Shown piece by piece: positions 22,718 to 33,011 of a stretch of DNA of 64,000 nucleotides. The stretch comes from Cephalotrichum gorgonifer. Its lineage: Eukaryota > Ascomycota > Sordariomycetes > Microascales > Microascaceae. Below the pieces are notes generated by a model. The model ran no database searches. It was not told where the DNA came from and was given only the letters and a program-made list of their open reading frames with translations. The translations under genes and the position numbers were made by a program. Positions within the stretch are counted from its first letter, which is position 1; each line of letters opens with the position of its first letter. The stretch lies in contig ONZQ02000004.1 in assembly GCA_900312665.1 (NCBI GenBank), positions 2,076,693 to 2,140,692 on the forward strand. The letters are read 5' to 3'.

Positions 22718-24322
22718 ATGTTACAGGTTCATCAGCCCCAGTCGGTTCCCAGATGGGAACCTACCGTGATGCCCTCTCGCGGCCGTAGGCCGTGCAACCG
22801 CGGCCCCTCGTGTAGGTTCTTAGCGATGGGTGTGTGCACCTTCGGCCACTCTCCCCAGTCTATCCCTTCCGCATGGGAACCCACCGCGGTGCCCTCTCAT
22901 GGTCGTAGACCCTGCGGCTACGGCCCCTCGTGTGAGTACTTAGCTATGGGCGTGTGCAGCTTCGACCATTCTCCCCAACCTGCCCCCCCCACAGAGGAAC
23001 CCACCACGACGCTCCCTCGCTGCCGTATACCCTGCAAACATGGTCCCTCTTGTAAGTTCCTCGCAATGGGCAAGTGCGCCTACAACCACGACACCACGCA
23101 GGCTTCCCACCACGGGCCCCTCACCACGGATGACCTCTCCGACTCCGTCGTCCTCCCGGCCTTCAGAGAGGTCCAGGTCAACAACGGGTTCGACTGGTAC
23201 GGGATCCGGAACGTCAAGACGCTCGCGAGCTTCAACTGCCTCCGGGGCGGTCGGCTCGCCGTGCCGGGTATGTGGAACTTCCTCCTTCTAGCGAACCCTC
23301 CCCCAACCCGCCTTTTCCCCAGATAGCAGGGCTAACACAGATATCAAGGGCTCCCGGGTGTCCTCCGCCGACCCACCAGAGACATCACCTACTCAGTCTC
23401 CGATGCCCAGCGCTTCCCCGAACCCCCGCCGACCCACCAAGGCTCCCCTTTCAACTCCCTCACCCGCGCGCTCGAGATTCTCACCCCGGATACCGACCCC
23501 TCCTCACTGGCCGTGATAACGACTGCCGGCTGTCTCCGCCGCCTCGCGGCCTTCCTATCCCGCCACCCCCGCTCCGAGCGCCTCAACCTCGAGTTCCGCG
23601 ATGGCACACTCTTCATGTCGCGGTGGGAGGGTGACGGGCGGCTGCACCACCACCTAGGGCTAGGGAAACAGTTTGAGGAGGACACTAGGAGGTTCGCGGC
23701 CGGGCTGGGCGAGAGTCTGAGCAGCCACGTGGTGGCGGGGTACGAGATTGGCGGGCTGAAGATGGCGGTGCAGATCGAGGTCGACGCCTTCGAGTGTGAC
23801 TGCCACGCACCATCTATCCTGCTGTCTCCTACTACCCGGCGGGGATCCCTAGCGAGTAAGATGAGGCGGTCATCCGTAGGCGGGGGTGGTCGGTACGACG
23901 CGCTCTCTCTCATCGACGACGGCGAGGACGGGAGCGTGACGGAGGGTATCCTTCGCGTCGGCAGTATGATCAAGCTCTCCTGCGCCGTGGAGATCAAGAC
24001 GCGCATGAGAGGCCGCAAGGAATTGTTCCCCTACCTGCCGCAGCTGTACTTCCAGCAGATACCCCGTGTCTTCCTCGCCATCAGGGACAACCGGCGGTTC
24101 GCGGCGGATGACATGGCGCTGCGGGATGAGAGCGAGAACCTGATGGCGTGGGAGGCGGAGAACCAAGTGGTGCTTGCGCGGCTGGTGGCACTCTTGAGGG
24201 ACGTGAGGGCCGAAGCTGAGAGGATGGCGGTCAGTAGTGGGGAGTGTAAGATGGCGTTGGTGCTGATGGCAGAGGGGGGCGGCCGGGAGGCGCTTTTGTA
24301 TAGGCAAGTTGGGGAGGCGTGA
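22718..24322 (+). CDS. Triple CCCH-like zinc-finger protein with a fungal C-terminal domain
   Basis: Two exons (22718-23267 and 23349-24322) encode 507 aa. The only acceptor that keeps frame is CAAG at 23345-23348, after a gctaac branch word. Residues 10-130 hold three near-identical 40-residue units, each with CX5CX7CX3H and the shared core GPSCxxLAMGxC (fingers start near residues 26, 66 and 106). The spacing differs from the usual CX7-9CX5CX3H RNA-binding finger, so zinc binding is likely but unproven. The rest (VITTAGCLRRLAAFLSRHP, EIGGLKMAVQIEVDAF, LPQLYFQQIPRVFLAIRDN) resembles, from memory, a fungal family often mislabelled geranylgeranyl pyrophosphate synthetase; no prenyl-synthase Asp-rich motif is present. 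Function unknown. Confidence 0.8.
22754..23100 (+). repeat. Three tandem 120-bp coding repeats
   Basis: Units begin at about 22754, 22874 and 22994, each opening with a TGGGAAC- or AGAGGAAC-type start followed by a conserved CC[CT]TC[TG]C..GG/GTAG.CC.TGC block. The period of exactly 120 nt keeps the reading frame, so each unit adds one 40-residue CCCH-like finger. Divergence is mostly synonymous or outside the Cys/His positions, which suggests selection on the fingers. Confidence 0.85.
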
Positions 24323-24799
24323 GCTTTCTTTCTTTCTTTCATTCTTTCATTTCTATTTGTCGGCCTTCTTCTTTTGTATTTTATATCTGGCGTTGGACCG
24401 CATGGGGTTCTCTTTTTCCTATTCACCTCGTCCTGTAAGTGGCATGTAAGTCATCGTTGGCGTTCTCACAAAATCTCCCTACCACTTCCCCCCCATGCGA
24501 AAACTGGATTTCCGATGGGAAATAATTTGTCGAGCTATTATTGATTATTATGATATCCTATCTGAATAAAAAGCAAATCATCAACTAAAAATGTTCGTCA
24601 GGGGGACTGCCCGTTTTCCCCTTTCTCGTATCCAGCTTTCTCACTTTCTCACCTCCCCCTTTTCCCCCGTCCCCCTTTCCTTCCCCCTAACCCCACCTAC
24701 AAAACAAAAGAAACCTACTGTGGACGTGACTCTAGGGTCAATACCTACCAGTACTAGACAGAAAGAAAAGAGAACCCCCCGAACCCAGTTCAAAAGCCC
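24323..24799. other. Convergent 3' intergenic region
   Basis: Between the stops of the CCCH-repeat gene and the WSC gene. It has CTTT repeats at 24325-24342 and C/T-rich sequence at 24640-24690. No gene seen. Confidence 0.5.
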
Positions 24800-25978
24800 C
24801 TAGACGAACGCAATACCCAAAGCTAAAGCCACAGCGAAGAGGCTCGCTCCGCCACCAGCCCCGCAACCGCTGGCATCATGCGTACCCGTGGAATCAGCCC
24901 CCGCCGTCCCTGAAGGCGCCCTCGTCGCCGATGGGAGCGTGGAGCTGGAGTGCTTATGGGGATTCGCGGTAGAGGTATACCCTGGGTTAGGCGTGGCAGG
25001 CTGAGCCCCGCCGCACCCGCCACAGCCGCCCTTTGGCGCCTGGGCGGATGTTAAGGGCGTAGTGGTGGTGATGGCGGTGTCGAGCCCTTGATCAGGAGAA
25101 GGGGACGGAGCGAATGGGCACGGGGCTGGGGCCGAGTCTGGGCTTTCGGGGGCGGGGAGGGAGCACACGGGCTGCCAGGCCGAACCGGATTCGTACGTAA
25201 ACGTGGAAGTCGTTGTGATTGTGGCTTCGGGTGTAGGTGATGCGGCGGCAGGAGTAGGCTGGACCACGACCGTCGTCCATATCGACTGGGTGGTGTGGGG
25301 GACGGCCGACGTATGAAGTACGTCCTCACAGGACGCGTCGGTCGGGGGCTCCGGTTGCGCCAGCGGTGCGGGCGATGACGTTCCGAGTGGTGGTGCCAGT
25401 GCGGGTGGTGCGGAGTATGGCGGGATAACCACGGTCGTGAAGGGTACCCCGGCGGGCGAGGCAACCTGGGGCTCGCACCCGTATAGGTTCGAGAACCCCT
25501 CGTCCGAGTAGCTGCCGCACCTTCCCTTCTCTGGATTGCCGTTACACCAGTTGTCGCAACTCTCCTCTGAGAGATCGGTCCTGCTGGTGATATAGCCATA
25601 GCACTTGCAAGTCCTGCGGGGGAAAAATGAGGGCATTAGAAGGTTCACTAGCCATCATTTTTGGGCAATGAGGGTGTGTACGGGGACATGGACTAGAGAT
25701 AGAGTCTTCAAACATCCAAGGGAGAGCAAAAAGGGGGGGGGAGAAAGGGTGGGGGAAGAGCTTCAAACTCACGTCGCGGAAATGGCGGCGTATTGGAACC
25801 CTACGCACGCCTTCTGACAATCCTCGGGGGTACAGTTTAACTCGTCGAGGGGAAGCTCCAGGACGGCGGGGTTCCAGATATCCACGCAGCCTTCGTAGGT
25901 GAAACCGTCCGCTGCATGGCTGTCCTGGGCTAGGGCGCCCCCGGCCCACAGGAAGCCAAGGAGCGAGAGTCGAGGCAT
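24800..25978 (-). CDS. GPI-anchored WSC-domain cell-surface protein
   Basis: Two exons (25773-25978 and 24800-25613, minus) encode 339 aa. A signal peptide (MPRLSLLGFLWAGGALA) is followed by a single WSC domain with the expected Cys pattern: YEGCVDIWNP..., CTPEDCQKACVGFQYAAI, KCYGYITS, SCDNWCNGNPEKGRCGS. The middle is a long Ser/Thr/Pro-rich, probably O-mannosylated stalk. The end is a typical GPI-attachment signal (SGCGAGGGASLFAVALALGIAFV). WSC domains bind carbohydrate, and related fungal proteins are wall-stress sensors or wall-bound glycoproteins. This one lacks a cytoplasmic tail, so wall binding is more likely than signalling. Confidence 0.87.
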
Positions 25979-27563
25979 CCTCCCCCAGTCTCTTTTCGTT
26001 CGACCTTTTCCAAGCTTCTTTGACCGGTCCGTCCCCCGTATTGGTGAAAAAGAATAGGGTGTAACAAAAAAGTGCCTGTGTAGCTCTAATCTAGATCCTC
26101 ATACCCCAGATAATTCCAGGACTTCGCGAGGGGAAGGGAACACTTTTGTACTGGGAATGGGTGAAAGGGGGGGGCACAAGTCGCCCTTCTCAACGAGGAC
26201 CAACCACCTTGTGGTGCAGACTCGAAGCACAGGGATACTGGTGGATTCACAGGAAACACCTTGAATGCCACCAGCGACTGGCGGTGTGTAATACCAGCCA
26301 CATCAGTCCCACCGTTTCCCCCTCTCCCGAGGACATCAAAGTGATGACGAAGAAATGCTGTAGTTGTCGTACCATCACGGGATACACGTCATGGAGGATG
26401 GACGGATGAGTTGTGCCGCACCCTCGACGAAAGCGTACGTCTCTCGCGGGCCTCTACTCCCCTCCCTTGGTACTGATTGCGGGACCACCCGCGAGACGGA
26501 CCCGGTAGCGACCCCTAAACGAGACGACGCTCGCGCGGAGAGAAAGATAAAGGGCCCGTTGCCCTGCCCACGATATATTCGAGATCGGCCAAAGCGAACA
26601 GGCGAAGAGCAAATCGCTCTATTGGTTCATCGACCCGGCAACCTCATTCCACATCAGTGTAGCTCCCCACCCGTTAAGACATCATGCCGGGGAGCGGCGC
26701 CTCCCCAACCTATGCCCTCTCCGGGTGACGGCATGGCAGGGTGGTGATGGGAACTCGCCTCCCTGGTGCGCCAAGATGGGAAGAGCCAGCGGGGCGAGGT
26801 GGTCCCACGGCGCAGATGTCCCCCCTCCCCCCGCGGTTTAGCCCCTGCCCTTCCTTTGCCTCGATGACCATGGTGAGATAGCTCGGTGGTTGATTAACAG
26901 GAATCGCACTGCATTAGCTCATCCGTAGCAAGTGAGAAAGACACGCTGTCGGACGTACAGCGTAACACCCCGTGCCACACCCTTCAAACACCACAACCGC
27001 AGTCCGCGACAGTATAGCCAGCGATGCCTTCACAAAATCGGCCGATGCCAACACGTCGTTTGGCCCGTCACCTGACTGTCAAGTCATGCCATCTAGGCCC
27101 GCCGTCCCCAGCTATATATGAGCATGTCACACTAACAAAGAACGGGAAACGGGGCTAGGAACATGCCGTACCTGGGGTTGTGCTTCCTGCCGTTGTGGCC
27201 AATGTCCAAACAACCAGCCCACCCCCTATTCCCCAATCCGGTCCGGCACCGCCCGTCGTGGTCGGGTAGGTACCGACAGCACGTCGCACAGGGCTGCAGA
27301 TACAACGAGCTCCACAAGCCATCGCACGGCACTTTTGCTCATACAGGGGGATCGAACCCGGAAACTCGGAACAAAGAAGGACCAGCAGATTTCTTAGAGG
27401 GCTCAAGGCCCGGTTCCTGCCAGCCACCGAAACTGGTTTGCATACCAAGTTGCGTTGCATCTGTACTCCCCGGAAACTAATATCAAGAACTAGAAGGACG
27501 AGGGCATGATACGGCGGCTTCTTCTCGTCTTGAGGATGGGATCATACGAGCATTCGGCCGACC
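25979..27563. other. Intergenic region of about 1.6 kb
   Basis: Lies upstream of the WSC gene and downstream of the small spliced gene. No coding exon is supported. A spaced inverted repeat TCTCGCGGG/CCCGCGAGA lies at about 26434-26495. Some T-loop-like words occur (for example near 27350), but no tRNA cloverleaf could be drawn. Confidence 0.4.
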
Positions 27564-27948
27564 TTAAATGAAGAGGCGCAGGTCGTCATCTTCGTCTCCG
27601 ATGTTTTCTGAAAGCTCGTTAGCATGACTTCAACAAGACTGGTAACTTGGGAAACTGAGCTATGTGTATATGTGCAAGACAGGTTACGAGGCGAGTGTGC
27701 ATTACCATCTTCCCATGGCTTGCTGGGAAATCAACGAGGTAAGAGAAGAGAGGAAAAGGAGTGAGACCAAAAAATGAGATGCATCAATGTTAGGTAGGCA
27801 ACTATGCAGCTCGTAAAAGAAATGAGGTAAAATCATTGATCATGAATGCACCCAAACTCCTACTCTATTCGTCCGTAACCCAGTTTTTTTTCCCTCTCAT
27901 AATCCAAACCATGTCGCACCCCCTTCCTAATGAGCCCTCTTACTTCAT
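27564..27948 (-). CDS. Terminal exons of an unidentified small spliced gene
   Basis: Two exons are supported by splice signals on the minus strand: 27706-27722 (17 nt, donor gtaatg) and 27564-27607, whose acceptor follows a perfect gctaacgagctttcag. Together they read KPWEDENIGDEDDDLRLFI and stop. A candidate first exon ATGAA with donor gtaaga lies at 27944-27948 and gives the right phase. That would make only 21 residues, so a further upstream or middle exon is likely. The acidic tail ending in LFI is not one I can assign to a family. The candidate start is just 33 nt after the RIO1 stop on the same strand, so overlapping transcripts are expected. Confidence 0.4.
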
Positions 27949-27980
27949 CTCGAGAACCAACCCCGCGTCCCAAGCCAACT

Positions 27981-29303
27981 TTACTTCCTCGCCGTCCGAG
28001 AAACAATCTGCTTCTTGACGTGCTTGGGCATCTTGACCTTCCTCTTCTCGCGCTTCTCCTCCTTGACGGCCTGTTTCCGCGCCTTCTTCTCGTCCCTGTC
28101 CTCGAACTTGTGTCCCCGCGGCGTCTTCTCATCCCACTCCTCCTCGTCGCCCGACTCCACCTCGGCCCCGCCCTCAGAGTCGCTGTCCGAGCCCGTGGCC
28201 TCCTCTTCCTCGCCATCTCCTGACTCCTTCTTGGTGCTGATCAGATGGCTTATGAGCGGGTCGTTGGGGTCGATGGTGTCGCCGAGGTCGGAGATCTCGT
28301 GGACGTTCTGCGGGATGTACTGCTGCCTGAAGACCTCCTCGTCCTCCTCCTCCTCGTCGCCCTCCCCGCGAGGGGGCGCCTCGCGTATGAGCCGCCTGAT
28401 GTCCTCGCCCATCTCCGGCTCGGCGACGGCGCCGTCCTTGGCGAAGATGAAGTCGAAGAGGGCGCGGTCCCTTAGGGTGGTGACGCCGCGGCGCTCGAAG
28501 AAGCGGTTGACGTTCTTGATGTCCATGCGGAGGAACTCGTACGCCTTGGGGTGGTCGGGCTCGACGCTCTGCGACACGTCGATGACGTAGAGCAGGCCGT
28601 CGTGGTAGAGGATGTTGTACTCGCTGAGATCGGCGTGGACCAGCCTGCAGACGTGGTACATGCGTCTCATGTAGCCGAGGAGTTGCACGTACAGCCCCGT
28701 CCACTGCTCTGCCGCGTCGTCGCCCTGCAGGACGGCGTCCACCAGCTTCGGGTAGGAGATGCCTCGCTTGCCGAGGAACTCCATCAGTATCGTGTGGCCG
28801 CGCAGCACGATGGGCTCCGGGCAGGGGATCTTGGCCTGCTGCAGCCTCGACAGGTTGCGGTACTCCTTCTGCGCCCACAGCTGCACCATGGCGTAACCCT
28901 TCGTGGCCCCCTTCTGAAACCGGTACTCCCCCCCTATGTACCGCTCCCGGTCCTTGAAGGCCAGGATCCTCGTCTTGTAGATCTTGAGCGCCCGGTACGT
29001 CGGCGCCTCACCCTCCTTCCCGAGGAGCACGGCCCCGTAGACGTTCGCTTCCTTTCCCGTACTGACCACACCGTGGATCTCCGTGACGTACGCCAGCCGG
29101 ATGAGGTCGCGCAGCACGGCGTCCGTCCGGTCGTCGAGCACGCCCTGTCGTGTGGCCCTGATGGCCTTGTCCTTCATCGTGAGCTCGGAGGAGTCCATGG
29201 ACCGGTCGATCTGGTCGCGCTTGGAGATGGCGAAGCCCTCCATGGCCGGGACGAGAGTCTCGGGTACCGCGGATCGCGGGGCTACGTTGTCTGGATCCGT
29301 CAT
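27981..29303 (-). CDS. RIO1: RIO1 atypical serine/threonine kinase
   Basis: Cytoplasmic/nuclear atypical kinase/ATPase needed for late 40S ribosome maturation, 440 aa in one exon. RIO1 signatures are clear: ATP loop STGKEANVY, RALKIYKTRILAFKDRERYI, catalytic LVHADLSEYN and the metal-binding IDVSQSVEPDHP that distinguishes RIO1 from RIO2. The C-terminus is acidic, then strongly basic (HVKKQIVSRTARK), as in yeast Rio1. The start at MTDPDNVAP is the first ATG in the conserved frame. Many ascomycete orthologues are longer at the N-terminus, but the upstream DNA is a TG/CG simple repeat with no coding potential, so a short N-terminus is favoured. Confidence 0.93.
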   Translation of the reverse strand: MTDPDNVAPRSAVPETLVPAMEGFAISKRDQIDRSMDSSELTMKDKAIRATRQGVLDDRTDAVLRDLIRLAYVTEIHGVVSTGKEANVYGAVLLGKEGEAPTYRALKIYKTRILAFKDRERYIGGEYRFQKGATKGYAMVQLWAQKEYRNLSRLQQAKIPCPEPIVLRGHTILMEFLGKRGISYPKLVDAVLQGDDAAEQWTGLYVQLLGYMRRMYHVCRLVHADLSEYNILYHDGLLYVIDVSQSVEPDHPKAYEFLRMDIKNVNRFFERRGVTTLRDRALFDFIFAKDGAVAEPEMGEDIRRLIREAPPRGEGDEEEEDEEVFRQQYIPQNVHEISDLGDTIDPNDPLISHLISTKKESGDGEEEEATGSDSDSEGGAEVESGDEEEWDEKTPRGHKFEDRDEKKARKQAVKEEKREKRKVKMPKHVKKQIVSRTARK

Positions 29304-30197
29304 CTTATCGTACTGCGTAAAGCTCGGGATGTGTGTGTGTGTGTCCGTGTCGTGGAATATTTGTGCTACGTGTGTTTGTGTTATCTGTGTGTGCGCGCGC
29401 GCGTGTGTGTCGTGTAGAATCTCGAGCGGTTTCTCAAGAGCTCTGGCGTGTTTTATTATATGCCGTAAAAGCGACTTTGGTTTCCGCGTGGGCTTTCCTA
29501 GTCTGCTCGAAAAACTTTAGAGTGAGGGGCAGAAAGTTGCCCCTCCATTTTATAGTCTGACTCTTCGATAGCGGCGATAAAGTGGTAGTGCGGGGCGGGG
29601 CATTTGCAACAGAGCGAGAGTGCCTGATGAAGAATGACTCAGCTGCATCTTGACCTGGGACGGCACTTGGTCTCCTTGGACCAGACAGTCGACTCGACAT
29701 TCATCACAATGAATCATCGAACATGTCCTAGCTTGGCAAGTATCACTCTGACTGGCTGAAAATATGCGACGACAAGTAGGTGAAAATACGGGCACGAAGA
29801 AAAGCAAATCGGGCATCTATTGTCCAAGCACTTATTTGGGAGAGGATAACAAAATGTGAATAAAAGAAGGTAAAGGTAGGCCTAACAATATACGTATAAA
29901 AGAAGAGAAAGATGGTCCTACGAGTAGAGCAGAGTTATCCGAGTCCAAGAACGGGATCAAGTCGAGATACACGGCTCGATCCAGCCCCTTTCTACTCGTT
30001 CTAGCATCTAGCATCCGTCTTCACTGCAAGCAGGCCGCTACAAGGATAGAACTTGTGTAGTTCGGGGTCGGACCCGAGGGATCAAACCATCCGGTCTGTT
30101 ATAAGTGAGAGGAGTATCTACATTTCGACCTGCACTCACAATAACCAACCAAGCAAAACCTCTAATCTATAGTACCCGTGCGATACCCACACCCTCT
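29304..30197. other. Intergenic region with TG/CG dinucleotide repeat
   Basis: Separates tRNase Z (3' end) from RIO1 (5' end), both on the minus strand. At 29329-29412 lies a (TG)n stretch with interruptions and a CGCGCGCG core, directly upstream of the RIO1 start. No other gene seen. Confidence 0.5.
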
Positions 30198-33011
30198 CTA
30201 CTTGCTCTCCTCCTCCAACAGCCTCCTAATAGCCGGCAAGAACGCCTCGGCCTTCCTAAAGTCCCCCAGTTTCACCCTCATCTGGTCGAACGCATTCAGC
30301 ACAACCCTGCGGCTGACCTCCACGTCCTTCTCCGGCCCCTCGCCCCCTGCCACGACCTTCGCGTACCGCTGCGAGAAGTGCGTCAGGAGGACCCTCCTTG
30401 CCTCCATCTGCGACGCGATGTCCAGCGCCTCGGACAGCGTGGAGTGCTTCTTCGCGAACGCGTCGCCCGCCTTGTCGTCGTCAAACGTCGCCTCGTGGAC
30501 GAGGAGCGTCGCGCCCTTGGCCGCCTTCGCGAAGCGGGGGCTAGGCCGGCAGTCTCCGGAGTACGCGATCTTGAGGCCCGACGGCCACGTGAGGATGCAG
30601 GCGTGCGCGGACTTGCAGTGGTCCACCCTCACGCGCTCAATCTCCGACAGGCGCGAGGGGTCGCCCTCCGGGAACTGGTGGCGGTAGTCGCTGTCGGAGT
30701 GCGTGTCGCCGTAGAAGCGGATCCTGGTGAAGTCGACGGGCTGGACCTGGCTGTACTCCTCTATGAAGCGCCGCATGTAGTCCGTGCAGGAGATGGACAG
30801 GACGGACGAGGTGCCCGCGGTCGCCTTCTGCCACGCGTCGATGACGCTCATCGTGCCGAGGTGGTGGTCCGCGTGCATGTGGCTGATGACTATGCAGCGC
30901 AGCTCGGACATGATCTTCTCCGTCTCCTCGTGGCCGTAGGCCCTCTTCATCTGGCCGAGCGTGTTCTCGCCGCAGTCGAGGAGGTAGCTGCCGTACGAGG
31001 GAACCCGGATAAGCGTGGCCGAGACATTGCGGTATTTAGAAGGGATGGCCGAACCCGTCCCGAGGGGCGTGATCTCCGTGTCCCTGTTTGGGATGTCCTT
31101 TTCGTCCTCCTCGATCCACGAGAGGAACTCGGGATCAGAAACCTTTGTTGAGGCCGCGGCGGCAAGCTGGAGAATCTCTTCGTCCATCGCGCTGGCTCCG
31201 TCGTTGGGATCGAAGAACGGAACAATATTTTGGTCTTGGATCTGGATCTGGGGTACCGTCTTGACGCGCTTGCCGGTCCGCCCGGCGAGGAAAGGCGCGT
31301 CGGGGACCTTCGCTTCAGGAACCAGGTTGCTAAAGGAAAGGGTGGGGAACCTCTCCGGGTCGATCCGCTTGAGCTTCCCCGCCAGACGAGCGTGGGATTC
31401 GAAAGCGATCATGTTAGGGCAGGTATCGGGAGCAAGAACGATGTGCTTCAGCTGGGGACGGTCCTTCATGAAGGCCAGGATGTCGGGGTGAGATGCCATG
31501 TCCTTCCCCAGAAGCCAGTAGACGAGTCCAACACCGTCCATGATTTCCTCGTTGGCCCATTCCGGCCTCGACAGGAACGACGGCACGTAGGCAACGTCTG
31601 CGATATCGGCTACTAGGAAGCCTTGCCCCTTTGTTTCCGGCTCGAGGACCATTTCAGGCGTGACCATGTTGCCATCCTTGTCGGGGATGCTCTCGCCTGC
31701 TATTAGCCTCTTGTTATCTACCGGCTTGACGCCGAGTTTCTTGGCCAGATCGGCCCTGAACTTCCCTCTCGTCGGATAGTTCTTGACAATGTAGCACATG
31801 GACTGAGACGAATACTGTGTCTGCGGGAGGGTGTGCACCTTGGTCGCTGGCCAGGGCTCCCTCACCAGAACATCGATATTAGGGACGTCATCCGAGTCAC
31901 CCGGCATCGGCCCTCGGTATTTGTGTATGGAGTGGTCGTCTCCTCGAACGAAGATGGTGGCCGGAAGCTGGACGTCGTGTAGTTTCGTCGGTACGAGAGC
32001 GTCCATCCGCCAGTCCGAGTCGAACATGCTATCGACGAGAGCAGACAGCGCACGCCGTTCCTCCGACTTTTGCCTCTTGTGAGTGGATGGGTCCATATTT
32101 GTGTCCATCTCCCCGTCTACCTCCGCCTCCGTGCCGTTGTCCTCGCGCCTCCGCTTCCTCGTCGGAACGTGCTTAGAAAGAGGCAGCTTCCACACCCGAA
32201 GGCAGTCGTCCGACCAATCCGGCTCCGTGAGCTTGGGGTCCGCCAACCTCCGATCCTCGGGCAGCTCAAACGTCTTGAAGGGCATGCCCGTCCGGAAGAT
32301 GAAGTTCCGCGCCGTGGCCAAGCTGTACGACAGGTTGTCCGCGCCGTGTATGTCCAGCCGCTCCATCGTGGTCTTGGTAGCCTCCTTGCCCCCCTTTGCG
32401 CGCCGCCCCTTGTTATGCTCCGCGAGTGACTCCTTCGCTCCCGCGACCACGTCCGCGACGGTCAGAAGCAGCCCCATCATGCCGCCGACCGTGGACCAGC
32501 CGACCTCTCCGGACACGAAGATCTGCTCCAGGGACGAGGCGGCCATCTTGCGCTGGGCGAAGGCCCTCTGCACTCCCTCGCTGAGCCTCCCGAAGAGGTA
32601 GCGTCGCTTATCGAAGTGGACATAGAGGCACGCGCCCGGCGTGTCCGCCGTCGGCGTGGTGAGGATGTCGACGTGGCTCATCTTGGGGATGGTGCTTCCG
32701 TAGTCCGTGTAGCCCTGGGCGCAGGCTGTGATGCCGTCTCTAGCGGTCTTGCGGGGAGGGTGGAAGACGAAGACGGTGTTGCTTGGGAAGTACGGGAAGG
32801 AAGCTCCCGGTAGCGCGAATTCTATGGCAGCCTGTGGTCGGTTCTCGTAGGCGCTCTCGTGGACGCGAAGTACCTTCACGGGGGGGAAGATATACGACGG
32901 TCCCGTGAAGGGAGAAACGCGGCGGCTCGGGGGTCGTCGAGGCGCGAATTTGGGGGGCCGGCGGGGGTTGAGATTTCGCAGAGCCTTCTGGGCTAGGTTA
33001 TTCTGCAGCAT
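30198..33011 (-). CDS. TRZ1: Long-form tRNase Z (ELAC2/Trz1 type)
   Basis: Endonuclease removing 3' trailers from pre-tRNAs, 937 aa in one exon, the usual length for the long form. The N-terminal half is a degenerate metallo-beta-lactamase domain. The C-terminal half is catalytic: GTGSAIPSKYRNVSA, LLDCGENTLGQM, the metal-binding HxHxDH (His711, His713, Asp715, His716 in SHMHADHHLGTM), IAYSGDCRPS, LLVHEATFDD and LLTHFSQRY. The N-terminus is basic and lacks acidic residues for about 40 positions (MLQNNLAQKALRNLNPRRPP), which suggests a mitochondrial presequence and thus dual nuclear/mitochondrial use. Divergent from the flavin-reductase-like gene. Confidence 0.94.
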   Translation of the reverse strand: MLQNNLAQKALRNLNPRRPPKFAPRRPPSRRVSPFTGPSYIFPPVKVLRVHESAYENRPQAAIEFALPGASFPYFPSNTVFVFHPPRKTARDGITACAQGYTDYGSTIPKMSHVDILTTPTADTPGACLYVHFDKRRYLFGRLSEGVQRAFAQRKMAASSLEQIFVSGEVGWSTVGGMMGLLLTVADVVAGAKESLAEHNKGRRAKGGKEATKTTMERLDIHGADNLSYSLATARNFIFRTGMPFKTFELPEDRRLADPKLTEPDWSDDCLRVWKLPLSKHVPTRKRRREDNGTEAEVDGEMDTNMDPSTHKRQKSEERRALSALVDSMFDSDWRMDALVPTKLHDVQLPATIFVRGDDHSIHKYRGPMPGDSDDVPNIDVLVREPWPATKVHTLPQTQYSSQSMCYIVKNYPTRGKFRADLAKKLGVKPVDNKRLIAGESIPDKDGNMVTPEMVLEPETKGQGFLVADIADVAYVPSFLSRPEWANEEIMDGVGLVYWLLGKDMASHPDILAFMKDRPQLKHIVLAPDTCPNMIAFESHARLAGKLKRIDPERFPTLSFSNLVPEAKVPDAPFLAGRTGKRVKTVPQIQIQDQNIVPFFDPNDGASAMDEEILQLAAAASTKVSDPEFLSWIEEDEKDIPNRDTEITPLGTGSAIPSKYRNVSATLIRVPSYGSYLLDCGENTLGQMKRAYGHEETEKIMSELRCIVISHMHADHHLGTMSVIDAWQKATAGTSSVLSISCTDYMRRFIEEYSQVQPVDFTRIRFYGDTHSDSDYRHQFPEGDPSRLSEIERVRVDHCKSAHACILTWPSGLKIAYSGDCRPSPRFAKAAKGATLLVHEATFDDDKAGDAFAKKHSTLSEALDIASQMEARRVLLTHFSQRYAKVVAGGEGPEKDVEVSRRVVLNAFDQMRVKLGDFRKAEAFLPAIRRLLEEESK

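Noticed and set aside
22718..23100. Possible CRISPR-like regular repeats
   Set aside because: The 120-bp units are coding repeats with in-frame Cys/His conservation, in a eukaryotic genome.
27340..27372. GGATCGAACCCGG, a tRNA T-loop-like word (minus strand)
   Set aside because: The T-stem does not pair cleanly, and no D-arm, anticodon arm or acceptor stem could be drawn around it.
30105..31151. A 348-codon plus-strand frame
   Set aside because: Antisense shadow of the tRNase Z gene; low-complexity Leu/Arg/Val composition.
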